Made by a program: the position numbers and the translations under genes. Positions 10,236 through 20,272 of a stretch of DNA of 64,000 bases are shown here, one piece after another. The notes under the pieces are model-generated. The model saw nothing but the letters and a program-made list of their open reading frames with translations, had not been told where the DNA came from and did no database searches. This DNA comes from Limnephilus marmoratus (Eukaryota; Arthropoda; Insecta; Trichoptera; Limnephilidae). The first letter of the stretch is position 1, and each line of letters opens with the position of its first letter. The DNA lies in NCBI GenBank assembly GCA_917880885.1, contig OU862928.1, positions 39,668,962 through 39,732,961 on the forward strand, written 5' to 3'.

Positions 10236-10616
10236 CTATTTGGGAGGCGGGAATGGGTACCGCCGCCCCGGGAACCCTTATTGGATAACCAACACCTCTG
10301 CCATAGGTCACCACAAGTGGTTCGCTACGTTTGCTGATTCAGCAGAGGTGCCCGGGTTCATGGGGTGAGGTTTGTCTAGGTGTTGGAGGCGGATGACCAA
10401 GACACACTGAACCCCAGATTCCTACCCACCCCTTAACTCTTTTCCTTCCCAGAACTCTCCTCTCCTTCCATTCCTTAAAAAACCCTCCACACAGCATACC
10501 CAAAGATGACATAGGCCCTGAGGGAAATTATTTTCCTCAGGGCCTCCTGTGTGGCTCACGTAAAAAAAATAAAAAAATAAAAAAAATAAAAAAAATAAAA
10601 ATAAAATAAAAAAAAG
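10236..10616 (+). repeat. SINE family A, best complete copy
   Basis: Reference copy. It starts TTTGGGAGGCGGGAATGGGT and contains CCGCCGCCCCGGGAACCC, TGGATAACCAACACC and AGTGGTTCGCTACG. It ends with CCCTCCACACAGC, a strong inner stem AGGCCCTGAGG / CCTCAGGGCCT, CTGTGTGG and then a long A-rich tail (10560-10616). The A tail and lack of coding frame mark it as a SINE-type retroposon. GGTTCGCTAC resembles a degenerate Pol III B box, but I see no convincing A box. Its last ~110 nt match the 3' end of the LINE at 4386-4758. Confidence 0.8.
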
Positions 10617-10639
10617 TCTCTCCTGATCCGGTCTGTCGG

Positions 10640-10790
10640 GCAGTTGGTGGGCAGATGCGTCTGCCGCCAAGACCCGGACAAACCTCACTCCATGAACTTG
10701 GTCACTTGGGGTGACCTATTAATTACAGAGGTGTTGGTTATCCAATAAATGATTCCGGGCTGGGGTACCCATACCCGCCTCTCAAAATGG
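10640..10790 (-). repeat. SINE family A, 5' half
   Basis: Minus copy of the 5' half (TTGGTTATCCAATAA, then GGTACCCATACCCGCC), abutting the A tail of the preceding copy. Confidence 0.65.
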
Positions 10791-10819
10791 TTTGTGAAGC
10801 TAAAAGTATTTATAAAATA

Positions 10820-10870
10820 CTAGCGAGTGCTCGGCATGCGTTGCAATGCCACTGAAAGAAAGAAAGCCTT
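10820..10870 (-). mobile_element. Helitron 3' end remnant
   Basis: Minus strand reads GGCATTGCAACGCATGCC and ends in CTAG at 10820. It is like the right end at 14140-14162. Only about 50 bp remain. Confidence 0.5.
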
Positions 10871-10939
10871 TGTGTTTGAAGAGCTTTCGTATACATTTCA
10901 TTTTTGGTTTTTCCGTCTGGTGCGTACACGAATACGAGC

Positions 10940-11045
10940 ATTGTATTATTCTGACTCTTGACGTGACCCGACTCAAGTATTTGGTTTACTCGATCGTGCC
11001 ATGACACTGACCTCTTACTCTATTCACATTTGCGTCATATATGTA
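10940..11045 (-). pseudogene. LINE-R C-terminal fragment
   Basis: Minus-strand CHDRVNQILESGHVKSQNN-like residues match the C-terminus of the LINE copies at 16910-17770 and 19590-20240. Short and broken. Confidence 0.5.
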
Positions 11046-11065
11046 CTATCAATGGTGACCGGACA

Positions 11066-11235
11066 ACTCAGAACGAAACCAACTCAGGACCATCGCAGAA
11101 AGGTGATGATAAAAAAATATAAAAAATTGGTTAAATAGATTAGGATTACCGGCTATTTTAAAATTATTTTTTCATAGCTTTTAATGACATTTCTGAGGTG
11201 GTTCTGAGTAGGTTTCATTCTGAATTGGCATGGAA
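11066..11235. mobile_element. Small inverted-repeat element
   Basis: Ends are roughly inverted: CAACTCAGAACGAAACC near the left and GGTTTCATTCTGAATTG near the right. This suggests a MITE about 165 bp long, related to the repeat at 6929-7345. Confidence 0.4.
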
Positions 11236-11589
11236 CCACTATCAATTTACTTCTTCATTCGCTCTACATGTACAAACTGTCTAAGCGTCCCTTTCTTTTA
11301 AGGGCCCGCAACCCGAATTTCTATCGATTTCTTATATATCTCCCTTAAACACGTTATTTTTAAAGCTCTTAATACAATATATGTTATTCTTGAAGATAAT
11401 ATCTAGACATTCCCCGCGCCGAAACGCAAATTATATAAAATTCCCTTGATAGAAAAAAATCGCAAAGTATGCTCCAAAAAATTATTATAAACACGTTTGT
11501 TTCAGTTATTTTACAAGTTATATGTATGAAAAAATTCACAGTGATTCTTTAAATGCTGTTTTATACAATGCCCGCTTGATTTTTGCTCG
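11236..11589. other. No gene seen
   Basis: AT-rich, with no supported feature. Confidence 0.4.
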
Positions 11590-11870
11590 ATTTTGTTAGC
11601 GCTCTCCTCTAACATTCGTAATTTCGTATCTCTCCATCTTCTTCTTTTCGGGCCCGGTTGCAGAGCCTTAGTCTTACTCATTACGCTTACATCAGCCTTG
11701 CATTCTTTGCGGATTTCTACGTTTCTCACACTGTCGTACATATATTTAGCACACACATACGCCTCAGGGATCTCATTTATATTTCTATAGCATTCAGTAT
11801 ACTTTCATTGCCATACATCAGAGTAAGTACCAGCGCTCCACTGTGGACTGCTAGCTTTGCTTCTTTTGAG
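11590..11870 (-). pseudogene. LINE-R fragment with internal deletion
   Basis: Minus-strand residues such as SKEAKLAVHSGALVLTLMYG, MRSLRRMC and RNVEIRKECKADVSVMSK match the LINE at 16910-17770. The GSEAWNWQRKDE part is lost and frames are broken. Confidence 0.6.
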
Positions 11871-11894
11871 ATTTTATTTTTATTTTTTGTGTGA

Positions 11895-12135
11895 ATACCT
11901 CACAAGAGTCCCAACTGCTCCCGTCTGGAGTCAGTGAGACTACGGCATCTCCAACCTGGGTGTGTTGTGAGGCTGAAGGTAGTGGGGAGGGAAAGGAGAT
12001 AGGAACGACGAAGGTGGGAAAGTACCTGGCTATTCAGACCTGATCACCTAACACGGCTAAAGCCATTTCAAGCAACGTTTCAATTCTGAATGGTGGTCTT
12101 ACACAAGGGCGATACAGAGAGTATATTCCATTCTG
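11895..12135 (-). repeat. Dispersed repeat C
   Basis: A reverse copy of the sequence at 47172-47405. Shared landmarks are AACTGCTCCCGTCTGGAG, AAGTACCTGGCTATTC and CAACGTTTCAATTCTGAATG. A partial copy lies at 42510-42640. Unclassified. Confidence 0.65.
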
Positions 12136-12382
12136 TATTAATTTGGTCACGATTTAATATTTTCTATTCTGCATCTTTTGAACTAATTCTGTCTCTTTCA
12201 CTCTATTGAGTTCACTGATTGGTCAAATGACGTCATCGACGTGGGCGATCTAGTTCTATGTTCGAAATTCAAATTTAAAATAGTTTAAACCGTCTACAGG
12301 TAAAATGGAGGCACTTCCGAAAAAGTACAAAATTAATTAATTATTTTGAATAAATTAATATTAGATATTAGTTCGCACCTTT

Positions 12383-12600
12383 TGAAGTAAAAACTTCTTT
12401 AGCAACGTTGTGATTTGAAACTCGATGAAACGAAAAATAGCGACACGATAAAGAGACAAACACATACATCTTGGCTACGCCTTTCTCTGTTACATCCTGA
12501 TTATGCTTTTCTCTGCTACATCTTGGCTACGTCTTTCTCTATTACATCTTGGCTACGTCTTTCTCTGTTACATCTTGGCTACGTCTATCTCTCTCTTACG
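12383..12600 (+). repeat. Repeat B start running into a 26-bp minisatellite
   Basis: Repeat B (12383-12465) is followed by five tandem units of about 26 bp (12465-12594) based on ACATCTTGGCTACGTCTTTC. Units 1 and 2 are diverged. Confidence 0.7.
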
Positions 12601-12920
12601 TTTTTTCTAATTAAAATTAATGATAACGAAAAAAAACTTACATATTTTAATAAACAAATGTATTATAATCGTCACCGTCAACTCACTTTTTAATCGTTTC
12701 ATGTAAAAATAATTAATAAAAAATTCCCAAAGTTTCATAATTTTTTACCAAATTACGGCGAGAAAGGTGCACATTTTAATAATTTTTTGGTTAATTCTTA
12801 GATTTGAGTGACAATCGTGGTGTTATCTCGTTTTCACATAATTTAGATCATATTTCTAACCATTATAGTAAAGGAGACATAACGATCTCTATGAGGCCTA
12901 TATAAATAGATAGACCTGAA
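12600..12920 (+). repeat. MITE E fragment
   Basis: Partial copy of the TTAA-flanked MITE at 23289-23795. It shares AAAATAATTAATAAAAA, CAAAGTTTCATAATTT and the AGGAGACATAACGATCTC end region. Confidence 0.55.
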
Positions 12921-13281
12921 AATAAAATAAAAATCTTTATATATCAACTGCGTTTGCAATAAAAGCACTGTTTCCGGTCAGACGAACTCTTGCGTGGTGT
13001 GAACATAACAAAAACCTGGCCAAACCATCTAAGCGTCCCACTCTTTATCTTATTCGCAATGCTAACTTACACCAATCTGCCTTACATTAGAATACGAATG
13101 ACGGAAGTCTACGTTTTGCGGTCGGTCAGAAAAATAATATTTTAATAAACAGTTCTGGGAAGAATCGCCAACGGCCAAATGACAACATATTCCTTTTTCT
13201 TATTACGAGACATGCGCAGGACCGCCTTGTCCACGTTCGCAACTGGCTGTGCACACGGTTGGCCGCATAAAGGGGCGGACT

Positions 13282-13700
13282 TTTTGAAGTGAAAACTGAA
13301 ACTTCCTTAGCCCCGTTAGAGTGATTTGAAATTCGTATGAAACGGAAATGACGCACTACGGCACCCGCGAAGCATCAAACTGCGCTCAAGGCTCCTATTG
13401 GTTGAGATATAAAACAGAAACGACGATAGGTCTGCGCTCATTGGCCGCTTTGTTTTTTACGGGTCGTCGGAATATAATGCGTAAATTCGCGCTTCGCCGA
13501 GCGAGTCCTATAGCGCAGTGGTATAGTGCGTCGCAAATCTCAGCGGCCAGAGAAATCCAGCGGAATCCTACGAAATCCAGAAAAATAAACATTTTTGTAA
13601 ATCAATATCCTATCTTCAAACCACTTAAATAAGAATGCGACATCTAGCGACTTCATAGTTTCACTTCTATTGCGTGTGAATTTTACACTCAATTTTTTTT
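13282..13700 (+). repeat. Dispersed repeat B, interrupted
   Basis: Repeat B ends are at 13282-13350 and 13640-13700. Between them, about 13350-13640 holds unclassified sequence with no supported gene. Confidence 0.55.
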
Positions 13701-13702
13701 TA

Positions 13703-14162
13703 TCTATAATATAAAAACCGAATAGCTGAATGTGTTGCTAAGCGCATAACTTTCGAACGACTGCACCAAATTGGACAATTCTTTTTTTGTGTGTTCTTTA
13801 TTGTCAGGATAAGGTTTTTATAAAACCCGGTGAGCTCTGGCATTATCAAATTTGTATAAAAAAATTGTTATTGGTGGCACGCGAGGAAGCGGCTATTGCT
13901 ATGGAAAGCGGGATGAAGGGAGGGGGGAGGGGGACCTGGGAGGGGGGAGGGGAACTCGGGAGGGGGGTTAGTGGGGCGGGGGAAGGGGGGGAGTGGAGTG
14001 GGGAGAGGGAAGGTGGAGGTGACGGAGTGGGAACGCGAGAAAGGAAGAGGACGCAGGAGAAGAAGAGGAGGCGGAAGGGGAACGGGACGAATGGGAAAGG
14101 ACACTCAGGGAGAAACAATTTCTTTATTAAATGGCATAGCAACGCATGCCGGGACCAGCTAG
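13703..14162 (+). mobile_element. Non-autonomous Helitron, complete ends
   Basis: It starts TCTATAATATAAAAACCG after A (13702) and ends GGGACCAGCTAG at 14162 before T. The interior has GTGAGCTCTGGCATTATC, GGTGGCACGCGAGG and a long G/A-rich strand (about 13905-14090). The open frames here on both strands come from this low-complexity tract and are not genes. Confidence 0.85.
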
Positions 14163-14384
14163 TTTATTATATTAATGAACATTTATATGTTATAATAATT
14201 TAAGTACATGTTCAAATATTTAAATAATACTCTTCCGTGGAAGCATTAGCTTGTGTCTGGAAGGATAGTGTACATTTTTTAATGCTATATTATAAGTAAA
14301 TTACAATGTGAAAGAAAAAACAATAAGTTGTAAGTTTGGTATTATGTAATTAATTGTAAGTAATTAACTGCTATCGAACGATAT
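14163..14384. other. No gene seen
   Basis: AT-rich spacer. Confidence 0.4.
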
Positions 14385-14555
14385 TGCGCGTTTTCATCCC
14401 GCGACAAAATATCCTTGACAAAACATCGTACGGACATAACATCCACCAACAAAATATCTCATTTTTCAAAAGAAGCAAACACATTGTGACTTGACATTTT
14501 AAATAAATAAAAAGAAAACACTTTGTTTACGTCACTTTACTGATATTTCTTCCGT

Positions 14556-14590
14556 CTACCGGTTTCGGTACCTCCGTACCATCATCAGGA
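14556..14590 (-). ncRNA. Hammerhead-like motif (PLE arm)
   Basis: Minus strand: CTGATGA at 14588-14582, stem GGTAC/GTACC with loop GGAG, GAAAC at 14566-14562, then CGGTA. The ACCGGT run is self-complementary. This is the inverse of 15002-15034. Confidence 0.5.
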
Positions 14591-15001
14591 CTGAATATAA
14601 AATACTGACAAATACAGGGAAATATACATATATATATATACAAATTGTAAAAGAAAGAGACCGTAAATTAGAGCGGGACAGTGCGTCAGTTGTGGGAGGG
14701 AAGTGGGGGAGGAGCGAGTGGGATAACGGGAAACATACTTATAATAGGGCTGAATGTTAAATTAAGTTGATTATTAATGATTTCAGCCTTTGCATTAACT
14801 GATTTTTTTTATTTCTAAAGCTTCTAAGTTATTTAATCGTAAGCCTATCCCATTTTTGTGTAGGACTTTAATACCCGTATCCCCGTTATCCCACTCGCTC
14901 CTCCCCCACTTCCCACCCACAACTGATGCCCTGTCTTTTACAATTTGTATATATATATATATGTATATTTCCCTGTATTTGTCAGTATTTTATATTCAGT
15001 C

Positions 15002-15034
15002 CTGATGATGGTACGGAGGTACCGAAACCGGTAG
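15002..15034 (+). ncRNA. Hammerhead-like motif (PLE arm)
   Basis: CTGATGA at 15002-15008, one extra T, a perfect stem II GGTAC/GTACC, then GAAACCGGTA. Bases GTC just before the core can pair with GAC just after the predicted cleavage site (stem I). The best-formed example in the window. Confidence 0.55.
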
Positions 15035-15526
15035 ACGGAAGAAATATCAGTAAAGTGACGTAAACAAAGTGTTTTCTTTTTATTTATATAATGATTTTTT
15101 ATATTCTTGAATAAAACAAAGGCGTAATTGCGTTTCTCTATAAAAACAAAAGATTTATTAACAATACGTATTTACAACTCTTAAAAATTATATTATCGGT
15201 TAACAAAAGATTCACTTACCTATAAAAACAAAAGAAACAACATTTAAAGCCCTTATTTCAGGTTTCTTTAATAAATAATAAATAAAATAAGATAATATTT
15301 TCAGGAATTGTTAATCCAATAATTCTGACAGTTATATTTTCCTAACTCGATTCATTTGTTTGATATCTAGTGGGCCACTACTAGCTCAGTACTTACTCAG
15401 TACTTACTCAGTGACGCAGCAAATACAATCTTAAGGAAAGCACTCATAAGTGGTTTTCTTTACATTTATTTAACAAAATATCTACTCAAACCTAACCTAA
15501 CCTAACCTTACAGTATGTCTGTTTTC

Positions 15527-16170
15527 AATTTGGGAGGCCGGAATGGGTACCGCCACCCCGGTAACCTTTATTGGATAAGGAAAAAAATAAAACAATAGGA
15601 CAGTTAAATCATAAATATCTAGAAGTTAATTTTTTTAATTCACTACCTGAAAAAATCAGAAACATGAACAGTAACATAAAAAAATTTAAAACTCAGCTTT
15701 AAAATTATGTCGAAAATTTGAACTGAATAAAAAATAATAAATTAAACCAATATAGTAACACCCCCCATACACACAAGCCCCGCTTATTTATGGGGGTACA
15801 TCAAATACATATATTATGTAATTAATTATTGTATAAAATTTATTGTAATTTATGTATCTTTTTGTGAATAAAAAAATACATAAATAAATAAATAACACCT
15901 CTGCCATAGATCACCCCAAGTGGTTCGCTACGTTTGGTGATTTAGCAGGGGTGCCCGGGATGGGGTGAGGTTTGTCTAGGTCTTGGAGGCGGATGACTAG
16001 GACACAATGAACCCCAGATTCCTACCCACCCCTTAAACCCTCTTCCTTCCCAGAACTCTCCCCTCCTTCCTTTCCTTAAAAAAACCCTCCACACAGCATC
16101 CCCAAAGATGACATAGGCCCTCAGGGAAATTATTTTCCTCAGGGCCTCCTGTGTGGAGCTCATTTAAAAA
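15527..16170 (+). repeat. SINE family A, split by a LINE tail
   Basis: 5' end at 15527-15580 and the remainder at 15893-16170, with complete double stem and A tail (16163-16172). The 313-bp gap is a separate insertion (15580-15892). Confidence 0.75.
15580..15892 (+). mobile_element. LINE 3' end inserted in a SINE
   Basis: A short frame FNSLPEKIRNMNSNIKKFKT at 15635-15700 resembles the last residues of many LINE ORF2 proteins. It is followed by an untranslated tail ending in TAAATAAATAAATAA repeats. Confidence 0.55.
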
Positions 16171-16199
16171 AAAAATTGTCCCATTTCACAATTTTTTAA

Positions 16200-16665
16200 C
16201 ATTATAGGATGTCTGTATTTTTAGTCCCATTTTACTATTTTTGAACAATAATTTATTGTCTTTACAGGATGTCTGTATTATTTGTCTCATTTTAATATTT
16301 TTGAACAATAATTTATTGTCTTTACAGGATGTCTGTATTATTTGTCTCATTTTAATATTTTTGAACAATAATTTATTGTCTTTACAGGATGTCTGTATTA
16401 TTTGTCTCATTTTAATATTTTTGAACAATAATTTATTGTCTTTACAGGATGTCTGTATTATTTGTCTCATTTTAATATTTTTGAACAATAATTTATTGTC
16501 TTTACAGGATGTCTGTATTATTTGTCTCATTTTAATATTTTCGAACAATAATTTATTGTCTTTACAGGGTGTTTGTATTATTTGTCTCATTTTACTATTT
16601 TGGAAAAATAATTTATTGTCTCTACAGGATGTCTGTATTATTTTTGCCCCATTTCACTATTTTTA
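16200..16665. repeat. 60-bp minisatellite, about 7 units
   Basis: Units repeat exactly every 60 bp from about 16241 (landmarks ACAGGATGTCTGTATTATTT and TTGAACAATAATTTATTGTC). Because 60 is a multiple of three and the unit lacks stops in one frame on each strand, long open frames appear on both strands. They are not genes. Confidence 0.9.
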
Positions 16666-16697
16666 AACGGTGTCTGTATTATTTTTGTACAATTTTT

Positions 16698-16722
16698 TGT
16701 TAGGTTAGGTTAGGTTAGGTTT
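16698..16722. repeat. Short TTAGG run
   Basis: Four to five copies of the insect telomere unit (GTTAGGTTAGGTTAGG). A matching CCTAA run is at 15491-15508. Too short to be a telomere, and part of the inverted arms of the enclosing element. Confidence 0.6.
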
Positions 16723-16909
16723 TAGTAGATATTTTGTTGGGGAATGTTTTTTCCATAGGATATTTTGTCGAAGATATTTTGACGCGGGATGAAAAATCGC
16801 AGAACCCTTTTGAACTTGCCTCTAGCCACTTGGTCAAAAAACAATGCATGGCAGTTAGTAGTAAATATTATAAAATATAATTTTTTAATATTTACTACTA
16901 ACTGAAAAA

Positions 16910-17770
16910 TTGAATAATCTGAAAGTATGTTGCCTGTTGTATGCTGATGGTACGGTGCTGATTTCTAACACTATGGAAGATCTACAGTCTCTCGTGTCTA
17001 GGATTAACGAAGTATGTATGAAGAATGAGTTGATGATGAATGTAAGTAAGTCAAAGGTCATGGTGTTTGAAAGAGAGAGTACGAAAACAGTATGCAACAT
17101 AGTTGTGAATGATGAATACTTGAAGCAGGTGAATGAGTTTGTGTATCTGGGTAGTATGTTTACGAGAGATGGGAAGGCTGATAGAGATATTGAAAGAAGG
17201 GTGAATGCCGGTAGCGCCATTAATAGTGGACTGAACGCCGTTGGCGCTAATAAAAAACTGTCAAAAGAAGCGAAGCTAGCAGTCCACAATGGTGTCCTGG
17301 TACCTACCCTGATGTATGTCAGTGAGGCATGGAACTGGCAGAGGAAGGATGAAAGTAAACTGAATGCTGTTGAAATGAGATCCCTGAGACGTATGTGTGG
17401 TAAAACAATGTATGATCATGTGAGAAATGTGGATATCCGCAAATAATGTAAGGCTGATGTAAGCATAATGAATAAGATTAAGAAAGGGATCCTCAGATGG
17501 TTTGGGCATGTAGAGCGAATGAACGAAGAAAGTAGTATAAGAAGAATATACGACGCGAATGTGAATGGTAGAAGAAGTCGGGAACGCCCGAGGAAGACAT
17601 GGCACGATCAAGTAAATCAGATACTTGAGTCTGGCCATGTCAAAAGTCAGAATAATAGAAGAGAATGTATGAGACGATGCATGAATGTGAGTGAGGCAAA
17701 GAGTGTGTGCCAAGGCCGAGTTTTTTGGTGGTCCGTCCTCTCTGCCTACCCCTGCGGGGAAACGGCGTGA
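16910..17770 (+). pseudogene. LINE-R reverse transcriptase C-terminal half, broken
   Basis: This is the C-terminal half of a non-LTR retrotransposon RT. The catalytic box reads LLYADGTVLIS, so YADD has become YADG and activity would be lost. Later come NEFVYLGSMFTRDGKADRD, AVHNGVLVPTLMY and MRSLRRMCGKTMYD. An in-frame TAA at 17444-17446 falls between VDIRK and CKADVSIMN. The same frame then continues with ILRWFGHVERMNEES, RPRKTWHDQVNQILESG and a final stop after SAYPCGETA. The 3' end is followed by GTTAGTTAGTTAG. Related minus-strand fragments are at 10940-11045, 11590-11870 and 19590-20240. Clade not settled. Confidence 0.8.
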
Positions 17771-17811
17771 TGGTTAGTTAGTTAGTTTTTTTTATATATA
17801 CATTTTATATT

Positions 17812-18104
17812 CACTCTAGCAGGAGGCCCTGAGGAAAACAATTTCCCTCGAGGCCTATTTCATCTTTGAGGATGGTGTGCGGAGGTTCTTTTTAGGGAAA
17901 GGAGTGAGAGAAAGAGTGAGGAGTGTGTAGGAATTTAGGATTCAGTGTATCCAGGAGTGATCTCGATCCGGCCCGCCATGCACCACGTGTACAGATACAT
18001 CGTCCACCAAACTTTTGACAAACTTCACCCCATGAACCCGGGCAACTCTGCTAAGTCACCAAACGTATCGAATCACTTGAGGTGATCTATGACAGAGGTG
18101 TTGG
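17812..18104 (-). repeat. SINE family A
   Basis: Minus copy retaining the stem region (CAGGAGGCCCTGAGGAAAAC) and most of the body, cut at GAGGTGTTGG by the next element. Confidence 0.7.
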
Positions 18105-18229
18105 TGTCGGTGGTTTGTGGCAGAATCGCTCTTCTGGTGACTTTTTCTAAAAATCAAAATTAATATTATATTTTATTGGAATAACTTTTATTATAATAAC
18201 TATAAACAAAAATTTTAACAAAACAAAAA

Positions 18230-18617
18230 AACGACTTCAAAAAATGCACTAAAAAGTAAAAAAATAATTTCGTATTCTTCTACAACTTCATAATCAACTT
18301 ACTTTTTCTACTCATCAATATGTAGGTACGATTGTTACTTTTGGAGTCGGTGTCAGTCAAGGTAGGTTTGTAACTACATACATAGTTATAGGTGTAATGT
18401 GCTTGTGTCGCACAAGCGACTTGACGAGAGGCGAGAGCGGGGCCGCGGCGACGCGGGGAGCTGTCAAGTACCTTTTGAAGTACTTTTTTGTACGGGCCGG
18501 GTACCTTTGCTGACACCGACTCCAAAAATAACAATCGTACCTACATATTGATGATTAGAAAAAGTAAGTTGATTATGAAGTTGTAGAAGAATACGAAATT
18601 ATTTTTTGAAGTCGTTT
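18230..18617. mobile_element. Foldback element with long arms
   Basis: The arm at 18230-18357 (AACGACTTCAAAAAATGC ... GGAGTCGGTGTCAG) is repeated in inverse at 18511-18617, nearly base for base. The central ~150 bp is GC-rich. No coding potential, so this is a MITE-like foldback of unknown family. Confidence 0.7.
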
Positions 18618-18619
18618 AC

Positions 18620-18906
18620 AAATAAACAAGTACCAAATGCTAGAGGCGGCTCTGTATTTGCCTTCAATGTTAATAATATAATGTATAACAGATGATGATG
18701 GTACCAACCTGGTAGTAGGTAGTAGCTCGGTGGCGGTGTGGGTGTGTGCTTGCCTACGGACCTAGTGGGCCCGGGTACGAACACGAACCGACGATCGTCA
18801 TCATCATCAATAATACAATAATAATAGTTTGCAAGTATTGATAGTCTGCTAAAGATGTGAAGACAACTGTTTTAATCATTGTCGAAATTTTATCTTTATA
18901 TTTAAA
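18620..18906. other. No gene seen
   Basis: Intergenic. A short GAT/ATG triplet run at 18691-18700 is the only notable feature. Confidence 0.35.
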
Positions 18907-19080
18907 CTAGCTTTTTCCCGCGGCTTCGCTTGCATGGTGTAAGGAGGGTTCCCACTCCGCCTCCTCCCCCTCCCCCTCCCCCTCCCCCCCTCCCCCCCTC
19001 CCTCCTCCACCATCCACCCTCCCCCCCCCTCCCCCTTACCATTTAGAATTTTTTCTCAAGAAGTCAACTTTATTCCCGAG
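18907..19080 (-). mobile_element. Helitron-like end with pyrimidine tract
   Basis: CTAG at 18907-18910 followed by CTTTTTCCCGCGGCTTCGCT, a right-end type of non-autonomous Helitrons read in reverse. A C/T-only run rich in CCCCCT lies at 18952-19036. The other end is not identified. Confidence 0.45.
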
Positions 19081-19084
19081 ATTT

Positions 19085-19230
19085 CAACCTTCCCTCATAC
19101 ATTTTTCCTTCCCAGAACTTCCTCTCTTTCATTTCCCTAAAAAGAACCCCCACACAGCCTCCCCAAAACGACATATGATCATTAAGAGAATTTTTTTCCT
19201 CGGAACCTCTTGTGTGGAGCTAATATTAAC
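19085..19230 (+). repeat. SINE family A, 3' part
   Basis: Plus copy of the tail region (CACACAGCCTCCCCAAAACG ... CTCTTGTGTGGAGCTAATAT) with diverged stems. Confidence 0.6.
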
Positions 19231-19589
19231 ACAAAAAATGCATATTTTTTATTCCAAATATTTTCATCGTTTTTATTTTGGTCGGCTTTTTGATTGAACA
19301 ACATTCTCCAAGGACAACGTTATGATGTTTTTGAAAACACCGCGTCAAAACAGAGCCTTCGAGTCCCGAAGACCTAATAAAACCGGCTCCCTGTTATAAC
19401 TGCAGACCATCTCGAGGCTTTCGGGCCAATTAGGGGCGAGTTCTGACCGAAGCAAACCGAATTTTGCAAATAACAAGGAGTGATGAGTCATCGAAGGGGA
19501 GTTAAACACACAAGAAACAAAATACCGAAAAATTGTTCGTCAAGCCGAAGTCAAAATTTGCATACAAATCAAATCCACACTGCCCGCTT
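19231..19589. other. No gene seen
   Basis: No supported feature. A GCATACAAATCAAATCCACA phrase at about 19560 matches the interior of the Helitron at 8838-9179. Confidence 0.35.
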
Positions 19590-20240
19590 GCCAGCCCGCT
19601 CATCCACCACTTGCCTCGTTCACATTCATACATCGACTCATACATGCTCTTCTATTATTCCGACTCTTCACATGGCCCGACTCAAGTATCTGATTCACTT
19701 GGTCGTGCCGTGTCTTCCTCGGGCGTCCCCGAGTTCTTCTACCATTCACATTTGCGTCCATTCGCTCTACATGCCCAAACCATCTGAGCGTCCTTTTCTT
19801 AATCTTACTCATTACTCTTACATCAGCCTTGCATTCTTCTCGGATTTCCACATTTCTCACACGATCGTACATGGTTTTACCACACATACGCCACAGGGAT
19901 CTCATTTCTACAGTAATCTGTCTACTTTCATCCTTCCTCTGCCAGTTCCATGCCTCACTGCCATACACCAGGGTAGGTACCAGCACTCCATTATGGACGT
20001 CTAACTTCGCTTCTTTGGACAGTTTTTTGTTGGCGCCAACCGCGTTCAGTCCCGCATTAATAGAGTTGCTTGCATTTACCCTTCTTTCGATATCTCTGTC
20101 AGCCCTCCCATCTCTCGTAAACATACTTCCCAAGTACACAAACTCATCCACCTACTCCAAATACCTACTCATCATTCACAACTATGTTGCACATTGTTTT
20201 CATACTATCTCTTTCAAATACCATGACTTTAGGCTTTTAC
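19590..20240 (-). pseudogene. LINE-R C-terminal fragment
   Basis: Minus-strand frame of 183 residues: DEFVYLGSMFTRDGRADRD, KLDVHNGVLVPTLVYGSEAW, MRSLWRMCGKTMYDRVRN and RPRKTRHDQVNQILESGH. Upstream on the same strand KVMVFERDSMKTMCNIVVND continues to about 20240 after a frameshift. The RT catalytic part is missing. It is the inverse-oriented relative of 16910-17770 and lacks that copy's nonsense codon. Confidence 0.75.
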
Positions 20241-20272
20241 ATTACACATGAGTAGTAAGAAAAACAAATCTT

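Larger units (their letters stand above)
14512..15090. mobile_element. PLE relic as a 215-bp-arm foldback
   Basis: Arms of about 215 bp (14512-14730 and 14878-15090) are near-perfect inverses. The space between encodes, on the minus strand, the C-terminus GIKVLHKNGIGLRLNNLEAL of a Penelope-like element. The same residues end the PLE at 22588-25075. Each arm carries a hammerhead-like motif. Confidence 0.65.
14385..16801. mobile_element. Unclassified inverted-repeat element with nested insertions
   Basis: The outer arms match in inverse orientation. On the left is TGCGCGTTTTCATCCCGCG with GACAAAATATCC. The right arm, reversed, is TGCGATTTTTCATCCCGCG with GTCAAAATATC. Inner arms AAAATATCTACTNAAACC with CCTAACC runs lie at 15478-15512 and 16698-16738. 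Nested inside are a PLE relic (14512-15090), a SINE (15527-16170) with a LINE tail in it, and a 60-bp minisatellite. No target duplication could be fixed, so the family is unknown. Confidence 0.5.

Noticed and set aside
13787..14203. Open frames on both strands in a G/A-rich stretch
   Set aside because: They arise from low-complexity purine sequence inside a complete Helitron and encode no domain.
16186..16666. 134- and 141-residue repeat proteins
   Set aside because: Products of a 60-bp minisatellite read on either strand.
16698..16722. Telomere or internal telomeric array
   Set aside because: Only four to five TTAGG units, mirrored at 15491-15508 as part of inverted arms; far too short.
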